DNA of 23,480 nt from a virus. The position numbers and the translations under genes were made by a program. This document shows, in pieces, positions 23,072 through 23,480 of this stretch; position 1 is the first letter of the stretch; each line of letters starts with the position of its first letter. Below the pieces are notes generated by a model. That model was not told where the DNA came from and ran no database searches. It saw nothing but the letters and a program-made list of their open reading frames with translations. The stretch covers positions 1-23,480 of the IMG/VR virus record IMGVR_UViG_3300037587_000005. One strand, written 5' to 3'.

Positions 23072-23480
23072 TAGTCGTCCAAATCCATACCGTCTAAATC
23101 GTCGTCATTAGAAGTACCTTTATCTTCTGGTACGTCTAAATCATCTTCACCATCTAATGTGATTGTAGTGTCTTCCATTACTAGTGATTGGGTACGTGAA
23201 CCTTCCCACTCTAGGTTAGCCATTACTTTCTCTTGGTCAAAGTTCAATGATTCTTCTGTCGCTGCGTCACCTTCACCTTTGGTGTAAGTTCCTTCACGGT
23301 AGATAGATGCCCACATTGCCTGTACCATTTCGTCAGACATTGTTTCGTTCTCCCATAAGAAGATACGTGGTTCATTCATTAGTTCGCGACACTGAATTTC
23401 AACTTCGTCACCATCGTCATTCTCACGAACTGGTTCACGGAATGTCCATGAGCCACCGTTGTCTAAGTTGGCGTATTTAG
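23071..23480 (-). CDS. C-terminal part of an acidic-tailed replication-region protein (partial)
   Basis: The frame is open to the right edge of the window, so the N-terminus is missing. Visible sequence starts KYANLDNGGSWTFREPV and continues to RELMNEPRIF. An internal ATG at 23379 can be mistaken for a start, but the frame continues upstream without a stop. The last 30 residues are strongly acidic (LDGEDDLDVPED, then DDDLDGMDLDD). An acidic C-terminal tail is the hallmark of ssDNA-binding proteins such as T7 gp2.5, which use it to contact polymerase and helicase. The position before the exonuclease is compatible with that role. However, the terminal aromatic residue of T7 gp2.5 is absent and I do not recognise the visible fold, so function is only suggested. 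Confidence 0.7.
   Translation of the reverse strand, partial: KYANLDNGGSWTFREPVRENDDGDEVEIQCRELMNEPRIFLWENETMSDEMVQAMWASIYREGTYTKGEGDAATEESLNFDQEKVMANLEWEGSRTQSLVMEDTTITLDGEDDLDVPEDKGTSNDDDLDGMDLDD

Noticed and set aside
1-23480. tRNA genes, CRISPR arrays, insertion sequences, diversity-generating retroelement or integrase
   Set aside because: No cloverleaf, regular repeat array, transposase, reverse transcriptase or integrase motif was found on reading both strands; the only mobile elements supported are the intron and the two HNH endonucleases.

Overview
This window is the middle-to-late part of the genome of a tailed phage (or a prophage or metagenomic copy of one) related to T7 and phiKMV, that is, an Autographiviridae-type podophage. 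The evidence is a complete T7-type single-subunit RNA polymerase, plus the standard order portal, scaffold, capsid, tail tubular A, tail tubular B, three internal virion proteins and tail fibre. Every gene I can support lies on the minus strand, so transcription runs from high to low coordinates. Genes are packed tightly, many joined by TAATG or ATGA overlaps. The DNA is AT-leaning. The host cannot be named from the sequence.

Layout in the direction of transcription. (a) Replication and nucleotide metabolism, 23480 to about 19633: the C-terminal part of an acidic-tailed protein cut by the window edge, an HNH-AP2 homing endonuclease, a T7 gp6-type 5'-3' exonuclease, a MazG-like protein, two unknown small genes, an ATP-dependent DNA ligase and an endonuclease VII-like resolvase. 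(b) The RNA polymerase, 17222-19633, directly upstream of the structural genes. This is the phiKMV-type arrangement rather than the early position used by T7. (c) Three small genes, 16314-17198: a 68-aa unknown, a cupin-like protein and a gp7.3-like membrane-anchored protein. (d) Virion genes, 16305 down to the left edge: portal, scaffold, major capsid protein split by a group I intron, a transcription terminator in the T7 T-phi position, tail tubular proteins A and B, gp14-, gp15- and gp16-like internal virion proteins, a GH24 lysozyme and the start of the tail fibre.

Two items stand out. First, the capsid gene is interrupted by a 798-nt group I intron (12956-13753). P1 to P10 can be drawn base by base, an HNH endonuclease gene sits in the P6 loop, and predicted splicing restores a 355-aa T7-like capsid protein. 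The intact-looking reading frame starting at 13011 begins inside the intron and is not the true capsid start. Second, the giant gp16-like ejection protein (1831 aa) starts with a complete staphylococcal-nuclease-type domain that keeps its catalytic residues. T7 gp16 has a peptidoglycan-cleaving domain at that position. Here a separate GH24 lysozyme gene overlaps the 3' end of the gp16-like gene instead.

No tRNA, CRISPR array, insertion sequence or attachment site was seen. No phage-RNA-polymerase promoter could be identified with confidence. The terminase, DNA polymerase, helicase-primase and holin-type lysis genes are not here and presumably lie outside the window.
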